NCBI GenBank assembly: GCA_963693085.1
Contig: OY856411.1
Location: forward strand, 111,835,267-111,899,266
Length of the DNA stretch: 64,000 nucleotides
Direction: 5' to 3'
From: Alisma plantago-aquatica
Taxonomy: Eukaryota; Streptophyta; Magnoliopsida; Alismatales; Alismataceae
Below the pieces are notes generated by a model. That model ran no database searches. It worked only from the letters and a program-made list of their open reading frames with translations, and was not told the origin of the DNA. Below, piece after piece: positions 1 through 13,270 of this stretch (within the stretch, counting starts at the first letter, position 1; every line of letters begins with the position of its first letter). A program made the position numbers and the translations under genes.

Positions 1-1651
1 GGGTGAGTGATAGATATGGGATTTGTCCCTCCTGAGGGAGTTTGATATCCATGGCCACTTGATGAGTAGGATTGAGAAAGGCGTGCACGCATGTGTGAAT
101 TAGTATATGATACTGATGTCATACATATCTCTTCCAGTCTACTCTGAGATCAAGGAAGTGAATGAACGTTGACAGGATGACTGTTCCATGCCTCGAGTTC
201 ATTCGGGATATCAGTGACAAAGGAATTATACATTCGTTGTAACACCATTCACGGATTGTAGGATGAAAGTTGTTCTCCAACTTTCTACTTTCACTTGGGT
301 AGCACTGATGTGTGACTAGGCACCGCTCTTTGCTTGTGAAGTCATAAGTGTTATGGACTTTCACTGCCAACGTGAAATGGACCTGCAGGGTCACACACAT
401 AGGATTTAACCTGGAAGAGGAGTTTTTTCCACAAAGCAATGTTTAGATTGATTACTAAAGGAGTTTAGTAGTTCAATTAAACACTCAATCAGTCGATAGC
501 TCAATATCGTATGGTTCAAGGTGTTGGACGCATTGATTGGAGTATCGGATTGATTGAAATCGCAATTGACTGATTTTGCCCAACCTGTGCTCCCAACCGA
601 TCGGTTCATGTGATGAACCGATCGGCTGAGGTTGCTGAACCGGTCGGCTGGAGTGTCCAGGCCGGTCGGCTCATGCCCAGGTTGAAACGACCGGTTCAAG
701 AGTTGAACCGATCGGCTCAACTGGTGCAACCGACCAGTTGGGAAAGTCATGTCAGCAAGGATTTTCCTTTCGTTTCAAATTGCCCAATTCGATTGGGAAT
801 AATATTGGTATTCGATACCAATTGGGAAAGAAACAAGGAAAGTCTTTTTGAGCCAGATTAGGACCATGAACCGATCGGTTCAGGGCACCAACCGATCGGT
901 TGGAGTGACCCAAATGATCGGCTCAGGTCCAACCGATCGGCTCAATGGCCGAACCGATCGGTTCAGTTGTGAACCGAACATTTCAAGTTGCGAACCGGTT
1001 GCTTTTTGTGGAAAATTCTCGAACCCTTCTACTCCTGCTTTTAGTCCCACATTGCCCGGGATGGAGAACCCTGTCCCATGACCCTCCTATATATATAGGG
1101 GTATTGGGGGCTTCTCACAGTACAACTCAGTGCAACCATTTTCTCTGCAAGTTGTCGTTCTCTCTGGTTTTGGTAACCGTGAGAGAGCCCGAGCAAGTGC
1201 TTCCCGCAAAAGGGAGGTGCAGCAAGGGAAGGACAACTGCAGTTGCAACAGGAGGCAGGAGAGCGTGTTGGCGACTAGTACGTCAACAGGAGGGTGCGAC
1301 TCCTTCCACTTCCTTGTGGGACAAGGAGAGTGGAGTTCCAGGTGGTCTGTGTGGACTACTACAGAGGCGGGAGGACACTGCCGCTTAGGAGGACAACTGT
1401 CATCCGACAGTCCGGTTCGAGTAGAAGTTGTCAGTCCCGGTGCGACCAGGAGCTGCACAGACACCGTCGAAGTCCGGAGTTGAAGACCACGCATTGCGCG
1501 AGGTATTGTCGCCGAGCAAGCCTCGGGACAAGGTATGATTCCGCAAACCATCCTTTCCTATTATATAGACGTTGACGCGTTTCCTCGGTATGGGTTTGGG
1601 GAGAAAATATTTTATTTTCGCTGCCTTCTCTGTCTCCCCTAAAACCCAACA
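1..1651 (+). mobile_element. 3' portion of an LTR, unclassified (copia-like ends)
   Basis: The segment begins inside the element at the window edge and ends at ...CCCAACA near 1651, where gypsy pol sequence starts abruptly on the other strand. A TATA box (CTATATATATAGG, 1086-1098) precedes a GC-richer R/U5-like part. U3 holds a dense cluster of ACCGATCGGT-type palindromes (594-975). The CAACA terminus suits a TGTTG...CAACA copia LTR. No PBS follows, so this is a solo LTR or the 3' LTR of an element extending left. ORFs in it look like noise. The right end is placed where pol homology starts; the flank is a CA-rich stretch, so it could shift by a few bases. Confidence 0.55.
594..975. repeat. 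ACCGATCGGT palindrome cluster in LTR U3
   Basis: About a dozen copies of the palindrome AACCGATCGGTT, or one-base variants such as AACCGGTCGGCT, are spaced irregularly over ~380 bp. Many have inverted partners, so the strand could form several short hairpins. Spacing is not constant, so this is not a simple tandem array. Confidence 0.8.
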
Positions 1652-2674
1652 CACACAACCCAAACCTTTCTTGGACGCATCATAGAAAACAACATAGCCT
1701 TTTCCAGATTCTGGCAAGATCAACACTGGAGCACTGGTTAGCTTTTCCTTCAAACTTTGGAAAGCTTGCTGACATCGATCATTCCAAACAAAAGGTACAT
1801 CCTTCCTGGTCAACTTCGTCATCGGTAGAGCTATCGAACTGAAGTCCTTGATAAACCTCCGGTAGTATCCTGCTAGACCAAGGAAACTACGAACTTCCGT
1901 CGGCGTCTTCGGCTGTTCCCAATCCGTAACGGATTCCACTTTCTTCGGATCTACTTTGACTCCTTCAGCAGATATCACATGACCTAAGAAAGTCACTTCA
2001 TCCAACCAGAACTCACACTTACTAAACTTAGCATACAACTGATGTTGACGAAGGAGAGTCAACGCTTGACGAAGATGTTGCTCATGCTCTAGCCGGTTCC
2101 GACTATAGATCAAGATGTCATCTATAAAAACTACAACAAACTGATCTAAGAACGGACGAAACACTCTGTTCATCAGGTCCATGAAAGCAGCAGGTGCATT
2201 GGTTAATCCAAACGGCATAACCACAAACTCAAAATGACCATACCTCGTCCTGAAGGCTGACTTTGGTATGTCATCCGCATTTATCCTCAACTGATGATAT
2301 CCAGACCGTAGATCGATCTTCGAAAACACTATAGCACCACGCAACTGATCGAACAGGTCGTCTATCCTCGGCAACAGGTACTTATTCTTGATCGTGACCT
2401 TGTTCAACTGCCGGTAATCTATACACAACCGCATCGAACCATCCTTCTTCTTAACGAACAACACGGGAGCACCCCAAGGTGACGTGTTCGGTCTGATGAA
2501 ACCTTTCTCCAACAACTCTTGTAACTGCTTCTTCAACTCTATCATCTTTGCTGGAGCCATCCTATAAGGTGTCTGTGCAATCGGCTGCGTTCCCGGAACC
2601 AGATTGATCTCAAAATCGATCTCTCAGGGTGGAGGAACACCAGGAAACTCCTCGGGAAACACATTTGCAAACTC
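1652..2674 (-). pseudogene. pol: gypsy reverse transcriptase, truncated
   Basis: This continues the gag-protease frame past TGA at 2675 and a second TGA at 2624-2626. From the APYRMAP-like start (~2575) the RT domain is intact: template-binding, the [11 protein letters not shown] motif, [10 protein letters not shown], and the catalytic FIDD near 2110-2130. The start of RNase H ([11 protein letters not shown]) is reached before the frame runs into the inserted LTR at 1651; codons beyond that are not element sequence. RNase H and integrase are therefore missing. Confidence 0.88.
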
Positions 2675-4447
2675 TCAGACCACTGACACTTCTTCAAGGT
2701 TAAGGCCTTTCACCTTGGTATCCACAACGGTATCCACAACGTGAGCTAAGAACGCCTCACTTCCTTGTTGCAACAACCTATCTGCCACCATAGCTGACAC
2801 CAGACACGTCGGAAGAATCTTCCTATCTCCCTGGAAGATCCACTTCTCTCCAGCAACATCAAACACCGCCTGCTTGGAACCACAGTCCAAGACAACCTTA
2901 TACTTCTCTAAGGTATCCATCCCAAGGATAACATTGAAACCATGCATATCAAGTGGTATGAGATCCACCTGAATGCTGTGTCCCGAAAAAGACAAAACAC
3001 AAGATGGACACTCTTCTCGAAGCAAAGAGGAACCATCAAGAGGGGTTTCTAGCAACAAGCTATCCTTCTTACAACTAACAGGTAGATGACAGTTTTCAAG
3101 CATACTATAGGCGATAAAAGAGTGTGTAGCACCCGGGTCAACCAGAACAGATATAAAGCAAGAAGAAGACATATCAGAATGAAATAACTCCATATAACCT
3201 GTCACCACTCGCGGGTTGACTATCACCTCCAGCTGATTCATGGCATAGAATCGAGCCGTAGCTTGCTGTCCACGACCTATGCTTCCTTGAGCATACGATC
3301 CAGCTTGAGACGCTTGACCGCGTCCTCGTCCTCTGCTACCACTGGGTTGTGGTCTCTCAGACTTCTGGAAACTCTGCCTCGGTTGCTGCATCACTTCAAC
3401 ATCTCTATTCGGGCAATTGAACTTCCAATGCCCGACTTGTCCACAGAGATGACATGCTCTATTGTCAACTCGTGGCCTAGATGGCTCTGTCACTGCCACC
3501 GAAGCTGAGTTGTGCGCCTTAGATGGTGAAGAAACATAACCTATTCCCTTACTCAGAGACCACTGAGATGGTACACCAACACTTCTCATCACTGACGGTG
3601 CTGAAAACATGGGCTTCTTGAAGCCACCAAACCTTCGTCCTTGAAACTGAGCAGGTCTTTTAAGAGACACCGACTCTCTTTTCTTCCTTACTGTCCTCTC
3701 GATCCGTCGAACTAATTCCACAAATGTAGCAAACCGCTCTCGGTTTTCCAGCGCAGACACAGGGGTTGTCAACTCAGCACTCAAACCCTTCTCGAAACGT
3801 CTGATCCGTTCATCATCTGTTGCCGCCATGTGAGGACAGAACCTCAACAGATCCATAAACTTAGCTTCATACTCGGTGATGTTCATCGTTCCTTGCCGCA
3901 ACTTCTCAAACTAACTGATCTTCTCATCCAGGTACGTCTTCGGAAAGTATCTGGTGACGAACTCGTACCGAAACACTTCCCAACAGATCACCTCACCAGG
4001 CCGCTTCTCTTCCTCGATGGTCCACCAGTGACCAGCACTACCCTTCAAAAGGTAGACAGCATGCTTTACTTTGTCTGCTTTGGGGATGTCGAGGATCTGG
4101 AAAGCCTTTTCAAGACTCGTCAGCCACAGATCTGCATCCGCTGGATCAGCCGTTCCAGCATAATCCGAAGCTCCGACTCGGCGAAGCCGCTCAAAGGTCT
4201 TCCCAATACCCGATGCTTCTCCATGGGGAACCTGTGCTCGCGGAGGAGGCACTGGTAATCGCTCAACCATGAGATTCATCGTAGCCATTAACTGCCCCAT
4301 AAGCTGTTGGTAGGCAGGGTGTTCAAGTATGGTTGGGTCTGCTTGGGGGACCTCAGGCACCCGATCTTCATGTGCCTGTCTATCTGCTCCATCAACCGAT
4401 GCATCATCACTATGCTCAGGAGCATGTTCTTCGTGGTTTCCAGACAT
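2675..4447 (-). pseudogene. gag: gypsy gag-protease ORF (one internal stop)
   Basis: Gag would form the cytoplasmic particle and package element RNA; the protease would mature the polyprotein. The reading frame starts at ATG 4447 and is open except for a TAG at 3911-3913. The first ~180 codons hold the retrotransposon gag core (GHWW and YFP motifs). A CCHC knuckle, CHLCGQVGHWKFNC, lies near 3408-3451. The aspartic protease motif is VDPGATHSFI (~3113-3148), with DPG where DSG is more usual. The stretch ends at a TGA (2675-2677) in a context that looks like a former CGA codon. Pol continues in the same frame, so gag and pol were one ORF. Confidence 0.85.
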
Positions 4448-4560
4448 CTTGGCTTTTCTTCTGCTGAGGGCAGAAGATTTTTGTAAGATATCCTGGAAAA
4501 CTCATAAGAACAGACTCAACCTAGTCCTAGATCCCTGTAGACTCAGCGAACCTAAAGCTC

Positions 4561-4572
4561 TGATACCAAGCT
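4561..4572 (-). promoter_or_regulatory. primer binding site, tRNA-iMet type
   Basis: On the minus strand TGGTATCAGAGC lies directly after the LTR end (...CCACA, then AGCT). It is complementary to the 3' end of plant initiator tRNA-Met. It sits ~115 bp upstream of the gag ATG and fixes the LTR boundary at 4573. Confidence 0.85.
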
Positions 4573-7186
4573 TGTGGCAACACATCCCATTATCACACAG
4601 ATAACGTGGTGTTACGCGAAAACGTGCGGAAAACACCATAACTACAGATTATCAAAAACACGGGTTAATTAAAACCGATTGCGGAAAACTGATAAACTGT
4701 GAAACTATTACTTTCCAGTCCTCATCCTGCACAGAAACATGTCATATAAATATGTACATACACAAGATCTGACACGTATCCACATCTCAGGAACAGTTGT
4801 CCATCCATCACATGAGTTCACCACCTGTTCATATATACATAAAGGCCCACATCCGGCCAACAGCAGGATATATAGATATCATCGAACGATCTTCGTGAAA
4901 CATCGTCAAAAAACTGCCAAGGACCTGAGAGTACAGGGATGACTCTAGACTCTACTACAAAACATCCAAAACAGCAGCATGTCCATCGCTTGCCTTCTAC
5001 TGCTCCTCAAGCTGCTCGTCCGCAACACCACAACCATGACCACGTCTACCTCGACCACCTAAAAAGGGTGTAAACCAGCGGAGTGAGACAATTGAACAAT
5101 TGTCCCAGCAGGAAACATAGCTCCCCACCACAACTATAGAACCTCAGCAAGATAAACCATAGCAGCAGATAACTATCAACAGGTGTAACAAGAGCAGTTA
5201 TATATATAAAGCAAGATCACTCTTACCGGCAAGCATACCAGCTGTTCTAAAGCATATAACCAGATGTCTTTCAATGGAACAAGATTAACAAGGTTAGATA
5301 TCTCACTATGTAACACGATTATCAGAACAAGATATAATGTCACATAACCTGATTATAAAGATAAGACAGATTGCCACATAACCTGCAAGGTATAACAAAC
5401 AAGGCCTCAACCAATGTTTCGTATTTGATATGACTAGTAAATACTAAACGGCTGTTATTACATTTTATTATGCCCTGAGGATTTGAACCGTACCGTTCAA
5501 ATCCAACCTTCGGTTACGAAACCCAAGCCGGTGCCATACAAGGTCAATGGGAGAGCCAGACTCCACGACCTCCCACCCCTCATGGTCAGTACATGAGTAC
5601 AACACAAGCAGGACCGCAGTCGCATGCTGAAGTGGTCTAAGCCACAGGGTTAGCTCCATAGGCTACCCATTCTCTAGCCCGCCTTGGTACAGGTCACGGC
5701 ACTAGTAAAACTGAGCCACGGGCCTGATCACCATGCTCTGAGCCATGAACGCATTCATGCTCCATACATCACATATCCTGAGCCATGGGCCTGTTCACCA
5801 TGCTCTACACACATATCTGAGTCTGCAACCAAAGTTTCACTCTTACCTCCTCATTTTCAGGCTAGGAGCAACCTACACATATTCAACAATATGTGCTTCC
5901 AGGTTAACCCGTAGGAAAACCTATTTCACCATCACCAAGTCCTGACGATGATGGATCTATGGCCAGGGCAAACTACATGATATATTTCACTGTGATTAAT
6001 TAGTATCTTTTAGATGGATTGCAAGATTCAACCAAGTTGTTTAACATGCAAGATATAACAGAAAGTAAAGAACATTATATTATGATCTATTCATATCAAC
6101 CTAATCCGTCTTAAGGATCCAACATCACATGTTACCACTTGGCCTCTTGCCAACCATCCAGATCCATCTCAAGGATCATCACATACCACAGGGTCTCAAC
6201 CCTTCATCATGCACTGTCACTGCCTCTCAAGGATCACCTCATCATCATGGGACAAACACATCACATACATAATCTTATAGAGCAATTATCAAGGTAATGT
6301 TACTCATCACATATGTCACATAGCCCTTTCATGGCTACCCATCACCTGCATGGTTAGGATTCACAATAACCATAGATTCAACATCATGAAATATCATTCA
6401 AGATAATCTACTTATCAATAATACACTTATCTAATAATCAAGTGTAATAAGTACATCATTAACAAACCATACTGATGCTTACCCTTATCTCAAGATTATA
6501 CAAACAATCAAGGTATATGGGAAACAGATTGAGTATACAGAATCAACACTATTATTAACAAGGTCATTACTATGCCATCAACTATAGTCATCTTTATCAT
6601 GAAGCAACCTTTAACATAACTGTCACTTAGCATCTTTATTACCATCATTATCATCATTAAGCAACTACTAGAGTAGTTATCATCATTCTCATTATCATTA
6701 ACAATTAAGCATAAGGGTCACATCATCCATCAATTACATGAGGGCTAACATCATATAAATTACTATCATTAGCATCCTTATTATATGTAAAGCATCGTAT
6801 TACATATTGATAGTATCACAAACACCACCATCGTTTAATTACTTAATGGATAAGCATCCACTTCCATCACATATGAGGCCGTCACCAAAGAAACCCATAC
6901 CCTCACTATAACCTCACAACTCTCATCTAAAGCCTATCACCCAACATGGGTATCGACTTCCACACTAACCCTATCGGCCATCATGGCCCAAGGCATGTCG
7001 CCCAACATGGTATCGGCCATCATGGTATCGGCCATCAGGGCACATAGCCTATCGTCCAACATGGCACTACTTGGCCCTATCGTCCACCACATGGACAAGG
7101 AGATAACTCAACACAAGAGCATCCATTCTATCGTCCAACTCAAGGACATCCATGTCGCCCAACACCATCAGACCATATCTCCCAAC

Positions 7187-7220
<34 letters not shown>

Positions 7221-8616
7221 CGCCCATCTCCAAGGGCACTCACATATCGGCCAACAAAGAACATCACTATGTCTCCCTTCATATCGGCCAACCAAACCCT
7301 AGCTCACCCTATCGCCCACTCATGGGCAAGGGTATCGGCCAACTTCAAGAGCTCATCATGTCTCCCAACACCAGCTACCATATCGTCCACCAAGGGGAAC
7401 ACCATGTCGTCCAACTCAAAAACAAAGGTGTTGCTCAACCCAAGGAACCATATCGCCCAACATGGTCACCATGTCGGCCAACATCCATACTAGGTCAACC
7501 TATCGTCCAACCCAAGAGGAAGGGTGTTGCCCAACACCAAGGACACTGATATCGTTCAACTCAAGGACAAGGGTGTCGCCCAACACACCCACAAGGAAGG
7601 GATATCGCCCAACCCTAGGTCACCTTCAACCTCCAACACAAGGGAGCACAAACCCTAGAAAGCAAGGTATACAAGGAACCCTAAACCCAAGAGAGGGATA
7701 TTGGCCACTAAGGTATATAAGCAAGATGTACAAGAAAGGAACTAAGCTAGTCTACTAACATGTAACAAGGTTAAAGCTAGAGGTAAGAGAGTTAGGGTTA
7801 GAAACTATGCAACCCGCCTTAAGCTCCAAGGAAGAAGATGCACTTTGAGCTCCAAGGTTGTCGGCCACCAAAGCTCCAAAGCACTCCAAGGTCCAAAGCT
7901 ATCGTCCACCAGGCTGCTCCAGGAAGGTGTATCGGCCACCACTTCAGCTCCAAGGAAGTGTATCGGCCAACACAAGAAAGATGGAGAGGGATATCGTGCA
8001 CCAAGGGTGGAGGGGAGACCAAAGGACCAAAGGAGACTAAGGCAAGGAGAAGAGCTAGCTATATAGGAAGAAGGGGAGGAGAAACCAAGGTACAACCATG
8101 CTATGTGTCGCCCACCCAAGGGACACATGTCTACCAACTCAAGCCACCTCTCATGCAAGCCATAAGGCACTTGTCCAAGATGTGCACCATGTGTCCATCA
8201 ACCAAGCCAAGCCATCTGGGCGACACAACAAGAGCTACTGGGCGACACACCACCTCTAGGTCAACACAAACCAACCTAGGGCGACACACACTACTCCTTG
8301 GGCGACACAAGGCTCAAGAAAGCCCAAACAAGGAACTCCAAGGCCCAAACAAGCTCAACTCAGGCCCAAAGGACTCAAACAACAAGCCCAAGCCTTCCTC
8401 TCAACCCTAGAGGAAGCAAAGAGGGAAAACATCTCACAAGATGGCAAACTTGCCCACAAAACCCTAAACTTGGGTTATTTGCAAGTAGCCCCTCGAACTC
8501 TCAAAAAAGCACAACAAAACCCTAATCACCACTCAAAGGTGATTAGCAAGCACCAAAGCACCAAGATCAAGCAAAACAAACAGGGTAAACCCTAAACGCA
8601 GGTCAGGGTCCTTACA
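4573..8616 (-). mobile_element. gypsy 5' LTR, ~4.0 kb
   Basis: Minus-strand ends are TGTAAGGACC... (8616) and ...CCACA (4573). TGTA(A) starts are common in long plant gypsy LTRs. The 4,044-bp length is at the long end for this group; nested insertions inside it cannot be excluded. A TATATA box lies near 7714. Half of it (6950-8310) is filled with a degenerate repeat described separately, and 7193-7217 is an AG microsatellite. The part 4573-6950 is AT-rich non-coding sequence with nothing else recognisable. The partner LTR is outside the window, so the right boundary is inferred from the terminus alone. Confidence 0.55.
6950..8310. repeat. degenerate ATCGNCCAAC / GGGCGACA motif array
   Basis: Several dozen copies of a ~10-bp motif (TATCGGCCA, TATCGTCCAAC, TGTCGCCCAAC, and the reverse form GGGCGACAC near 8217-8305) are spread with irregular spacing, often next to CATGG or CAAGG. 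Each carries one CpG, while surrounding DNA is CpG-poor. Open frames across it (6983-7549, 7838-8410) are of biased composition and are not believed to be genes. Confidence 0.75.
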
Positions 8617-8843
8617 GTTCAGCGGAGCAGGATTGGGGAAAATTGTGCCGATATTTACATTGTGCCACCGTGTTATTAAGGCACGGATAACATTGTCAAC
8701 ATACCCGTGCGGGTATTAAAAACTTACTATATATATATATTTATACATATATATACATACATATATGTATATATATATATATTTATACATATATATACAT
8801 ACATATATGTATATATATATATGTATATATATGTATATATATA
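8617..8843. repeat. SSR-anchored repeat end plus (AT/ATAC)n microsatellite
   Basis: 8617-8727 is non-coding; near its end is the palindromic TACCCGTGCGGGTA (8700-8713), ~14 bp before an (AT)/(ATAC) microsatellite at 8728-8843. The same palindrome-plus-SSR arrangement recurs at 8844-9186 and at 38690-38712. Confidence 0.55.
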
Positions 8844-9181
8844 TGGGCCCATCTTTATTGCCCATGCGGGTAGCTACCCGCCCACCCTTTCGAAAACTTT
8901 TTTTCAAAAAAAAAATTCGTAATTTTAGAGGACTATTTTGTCTAGCTCTCCAAAAAATTTTAGCCAAAAATAATATCATTTGCCCCTCCAAAATAAAAAA
9001 ACCCGTCCTTATATATATCTGTTGTATATTTTGTACAGAGTTACTCTTTAATTCGTGTAGTTACTTTACGTTCACCATAGTTACTTTTTTGACAGCAGAG
9101 TTATTTATTTGGCCAGGAGAGTTACTTTTTTGGCTGTCGGGTAGCGAAAATCTAGGCTACCCGCACAGGCAACGAATGAAC

Positions 9182-9186
<5 letters not shown>
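8844..9186. repeat. Short repeat with GCGGGTAGCTACCCGC terminus, between microsatellites
   Basis: A ~340-bp AT-rich segment lies between two (AT)n tracts. Near its left end is the perfect palindrome GCGGGTAGCTACCCGC (8867-8882); near its right end is an inverted repeat CGGGTAGC/GCTACCCG (~9138-9164) followed by ~22 bp and the SSR. No coding content. It looks like a MITE or other non-autonomous unit, but no TSD can be told apart from the AT repeat. Confidence 0.5.

Positions 9187-9270
<84 letters not shown>
9187..9270. repeat. (AT)n-(AG)n compound microsatellite
   Basis: About 27 AT units followed by about 15 AG units, directly abutting the MITE-like repeat at 9271. Confidence 0.95.
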
Positions 9271-9276
<6 letters not shown>

Positions 9277-9664
9277 GCTAGAATACACTCGAGTGTATCC
9301 GGAGCGGAATACACTCAAGTATTTTTTCATGATGCAATATTTTTTTTGAAAATCTAATCAGTTGATCTTATTAAACATATCATGAACAACTCATACGCAA
9401 AATTTGAGCACATTTGGATATGTATAGCTCTTGTTATGAAGACCGCAAAAATTATACATTTCAAATTAGTTTCGCACGTTGATTTTGTTGCCCTTGGATG
9501 AGTGACTTACACTCATCCAAATGGGCTCAAAATTTGTATGTAGCCTAGTTATAGTATAACGGTGAAGATCAATGGTTTACATTTTGCAAAAAATAGTCTT
9601 GATATGCAAACACACTTGAGTGTATTCGTGCGATCCATACACTCGAGTGTATTCTAACCTGACT
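9271..9664 (+). mobile_element. MITE-like repeat 'XhoI-palindrome family', complete copy 1
   Basis: A ~394-bp unit with long inverted ends: AGTCAGGCTAGAATACACTC at the left and the matching GAGTGTATTCTAACCTGACT at the right. Each end contains the perfect palindrome ATACACTCGAGTGTAT. It is flanked by (AG)n and (AT)n. It has no ORF, so would be non-autonomous; superfamily unknown. Three further copies in this window also sit in (AT)n tracts. Confidence 0.7.
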
Positions 9665-9684
9665 ATATATATATATATATATAG

Positions 9685-10068
9685 AGTCAGGCTAGAATAC
9701 ACTCGAGTATATCCGGAGTGGAATACACTCAAGTAGTTTTTCATGATGCAATTTTTTTTTTTGAAAATCTAATCTGTTGATCTTCTTAAACGTCTCGTGA
9801 ACAACTCATACGCAAAATTTGAGCACATTTGGATATGTATAGCTCATGTTATGAAGACCGAAAAAATTATGCATTTCAAATTAGTTTCACGCCTCGATTT
9901 TGTTTCCCTTGGATGAGTGACTTACACTCATCCAAATGGGCTCAAAATTTGTATGTATCCCAGTTATAGTATGACGGTGAAGATCAACGGTTTACATTTT
10001 GCAAAAATTAGTCTTGATATGCAAACACACTTAAGTGTATTCGTGCGATCCGTACACTCGAGTGTATT
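9685..10068 (+). mobile_element. MITE-like repeat, copy 2 (right end clipped)
   Basis: Close copy of 9271-9664 in the same orientation. It stops within the right palindrome (ACTCGAGTGTATT) and passes directly into (AT)n, missing the last ~12 bp. A ~20-bp (AT)n lies between copies 1 and 2. Confidence 0.7.
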
Positions 10069-10125
10069 ATATATATGTATATATATGTATATATATACAT
10101 ATATATATATACATATATATATATA

Positions 10126-10537
<412 letters not shown>

Positions 10538-12458
10538 CTAGTAAACACACACGTGCCCATGCACGTGAAGCATCGTGCATGTAAATTTTAATTAGACTAC
10601 CAACTTTATAAAACTATCATTCAAAAATTTTATATGAAGAATCTAATCTAGAGTAAGTATATGTATGTTTTCAATGTTGATTGTGCATCTTTGGAAATAT
10701 TTTTAAAATTTTCATCTTAAGTAAAGTATAAATAATATGTCAAAGGGTCAAGTCACGTGTAATCTAATCATTTAATTCATATGTACTAATTATTTTCTAT
10801 ATAGAAATTGAAACCTTGCAGAAACTTATTTTTATTTCATTAAATAAGCTTATATGTGTGGTAGTTATTGTATGTTTGATTCAATTTAGGATAACTTCAT
10901 ATTGTGGTACCAATTATTTCCAATATTGTCAGTTTCTCTCTTTAATTTGTTAGTGTTTGAGCCTTCTTCGAAAGTTGTCTTAGTTGTGGTGTTGTTTAGT
11001 TGATGATGAGTTGGGTGGATGGCTCAGTTTGTTGCATTGGGTTGGTGGTGCCTCATTTTCTGTTCACTTTGGTTGTTTTTGTTGTTGTTTATGGTGAGCC
11101 TATGAGTATCAGGTGATGTGAGTCTAGTATCAAGTAACAGTCTTTAGGAGGATAGTGTTGGGGAGGTGGTTGTGATGTTTCGTCTAGGACAATTTCTCGT
11201 TCGAAGTTGATGAGTGGTTTCTCTCAAGGGTCTGGTTTATGTTGAGATGGTTGTCTCTTTATTTTTTTATGTTTAGCCTACTTTATGGGTGGGATGAATA
11301 TGATTGAACCACCTTAATAAATAAAAACTTCACTATCCCTTGTGAGAATATACTTATGTGTGATTGTTTTAATTTGTTATCGTAGTTCAAGTATTTCATT
11401 TTTAGTAAGCAATAATTATATAGGAAACAATATTAACATATAAATATATGTACTTGTTAATTTTTTGGCTTTTTTCTATACAAGTGAGTTATCAATTGTC
11501 TATGTGAATGTCTTATTTGTGGTGATTTCATTCATAATGAATTATATTTTTCCTTTTAGACTATATAGTTATATTGTTGCATATAAGGTTGAAGCTTCAT
11601 ACCTTGCTAGGTCGCACACGTGCAAATTGAATTTTTTTTAATCAAGTTTAAACCGTCAATAACAAATATGTGCATGTATTGTTTCTTATTTTAGTCAATA
11701 CAATAAGTAACTTATCATTTATCTTCAAGATTTATTTTGAGGCTTTGATAATAAATCAAATACTAAACGATTATATAGATTATGTGTATTTAGATTTCTA
11801 AAATAAAGTGATTTGGATTATGTTATATTATACTACTATGAAAATTAAGACTGATATTTTTTTATGGTATAAGCCACAAGTGATTTGCATATCTTGTCAT
11901 ATAGCATTGATCAGGCTAAACATGTAGGAAAAAAAAATTATGGAGTGCAACTAGAGCTTGCCTTTGATTTCATTAACTTATGCACGTATTGATAAGGGGA
12001 GGACTGGTAAATGGAGAGGGGATGTGGAGAGAGAGTGTTAGTCCATTACTATGCGTTTACGTAACTATAAGGGATGGAATGATGGAGGGAGAGGGGTTGA
12101 GGAGAGAAAATGTTAGGTACTTATTTAAAGTACGTTCACATATTAATAAATAATACAGCGGTGGACCAAGAGTGGTTGTGAAAAGTGACTATTAATTATT
12201 GATTATCCGTTGGTTTTTTTTCAAGAGCATAAAGATGAGAAATAAATGTGAGGTTTCTTAAAGAGCATAAAATATGATAAATAAGTGTGAGAATAACCGT
12301 CAAAATAGTGTGACAAGAGGGAAGTGAGAAAAAAATACAGTATTTTTAAATGTTGATTTGTGATTCGTTGGAAAATTTTCAGAAAAATAACCTTGTTTGT
12401 AATTGGATATATACAAACTTCCTCTTTTTAATGCCCCCTATGTATATAATAATAGAGA
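10538..12458 (-). mobile_element. Helitron H0, non-autonomous
   Basis: On the minus strand it begins TCTCTATTATTATATAC (12458) and ends ...TTTACTAG (10538-10541), preceded by the hairpin ACGTGCATGGGCACGT. Flanking bases fit insertion between A and T, as Helitrons do. It shares its 3' hairpin with H1 and H2. No Rep/helicase coding is visible; 1.9 kb of AT-rich sequence with no gene recognised. Confidence 0.7.
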
Positions 12459-13270
12459 TATGCCAAATAAATCAAAGATGCTCTGATTCTTGTGAAGTTA
12501 GCAAATGGTGATGTCTTGATTAACAAGGAAACAAACAATACAATTATGACATCGAAATTAATTTTTTTTAAATGATAAGGAAAATATGAATTTGCTGGTC
12601 AAGTTACTATGAAAAATTATACGTCATGCAAAGACCAGAAACACTGTGGTATGTCAACACACAATAGGTATACCAAACATCTTCATTATTTGAAACAACA
12701 CACAAAAAATTAAAACATATATAGTAACGGTGAACAAAAAAACTCATCTTTTTGTAATGTTTGAGGATTACTTCACATTGAAGAATGGGAAGCGAGAGTG
12801 ATTGATAGAAAAGCCACACAACATATACTTCTTTCCCACATTATAAAAATTATTGCAACACATTGATGGTTCTGCAGCATCTCCACAACATTAGTATTAT
12901 GGATTTAAACTATGTTTAAGAATTTACCTGGCCGGGTGCTTTATACATAACAAAATGAGCCAATGCTCTGAACCATCAATGATGACACGCGTAAAAAGAA
13001 TTGGATAAAATAAATATTTATTCTTATGGATGCAGCTACAGTAGTCATTTCAGTTACATAAATGGAATGCAAAAGATTGTTTTCTAAATAAATTATCAAC
13101 TTGTTACAAATACCTTATTGATTTTATAAAAAGGCAGCAACAACTTGGATATTGGCTATGAAAATGACTCGATAAACTTTCATCATATCTGTTTGTTAAA
13201 GCTTTACATGGTGATCAATCTCACTGCCCATCTGCTTCTTGAACAATGAAAGGATCTATCTGTAAATTAT

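Larger units (their letters stand above)
1652..8616 (-). mobile_element. Ty3/gypsy retrotransposon (Tekay/Del-like), truncated
   Basis: On the minus strand: LTR (8616-4573), PBS (~4561-4572), gag, protease and reverse transcriptase, broken at 1652 by the inserted LTR. RNase H beyond its first residues, integrase and the 3' LTR are missing from the window. The RT motifs and gag-PR-RT layout resemble plant chromovirus (Tekay/Del) elements, but the lineage is not proven because the integrase and chromodomain region is absent. Three in-frame stops show that it is dead. Confidence 0.8.

Noticed and set aside
1087..1575. Overlapping ORFs on both strands near the window start
   Set aside because: They cross the LTR and its junction with gypsy pol; no domain, several frames equally open.
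6983..8410. Open frames of 100-190 codons in the gypsy LTR
   Set aside because: Composition set by the degenerate motif array; frames open in several phases and no domain.
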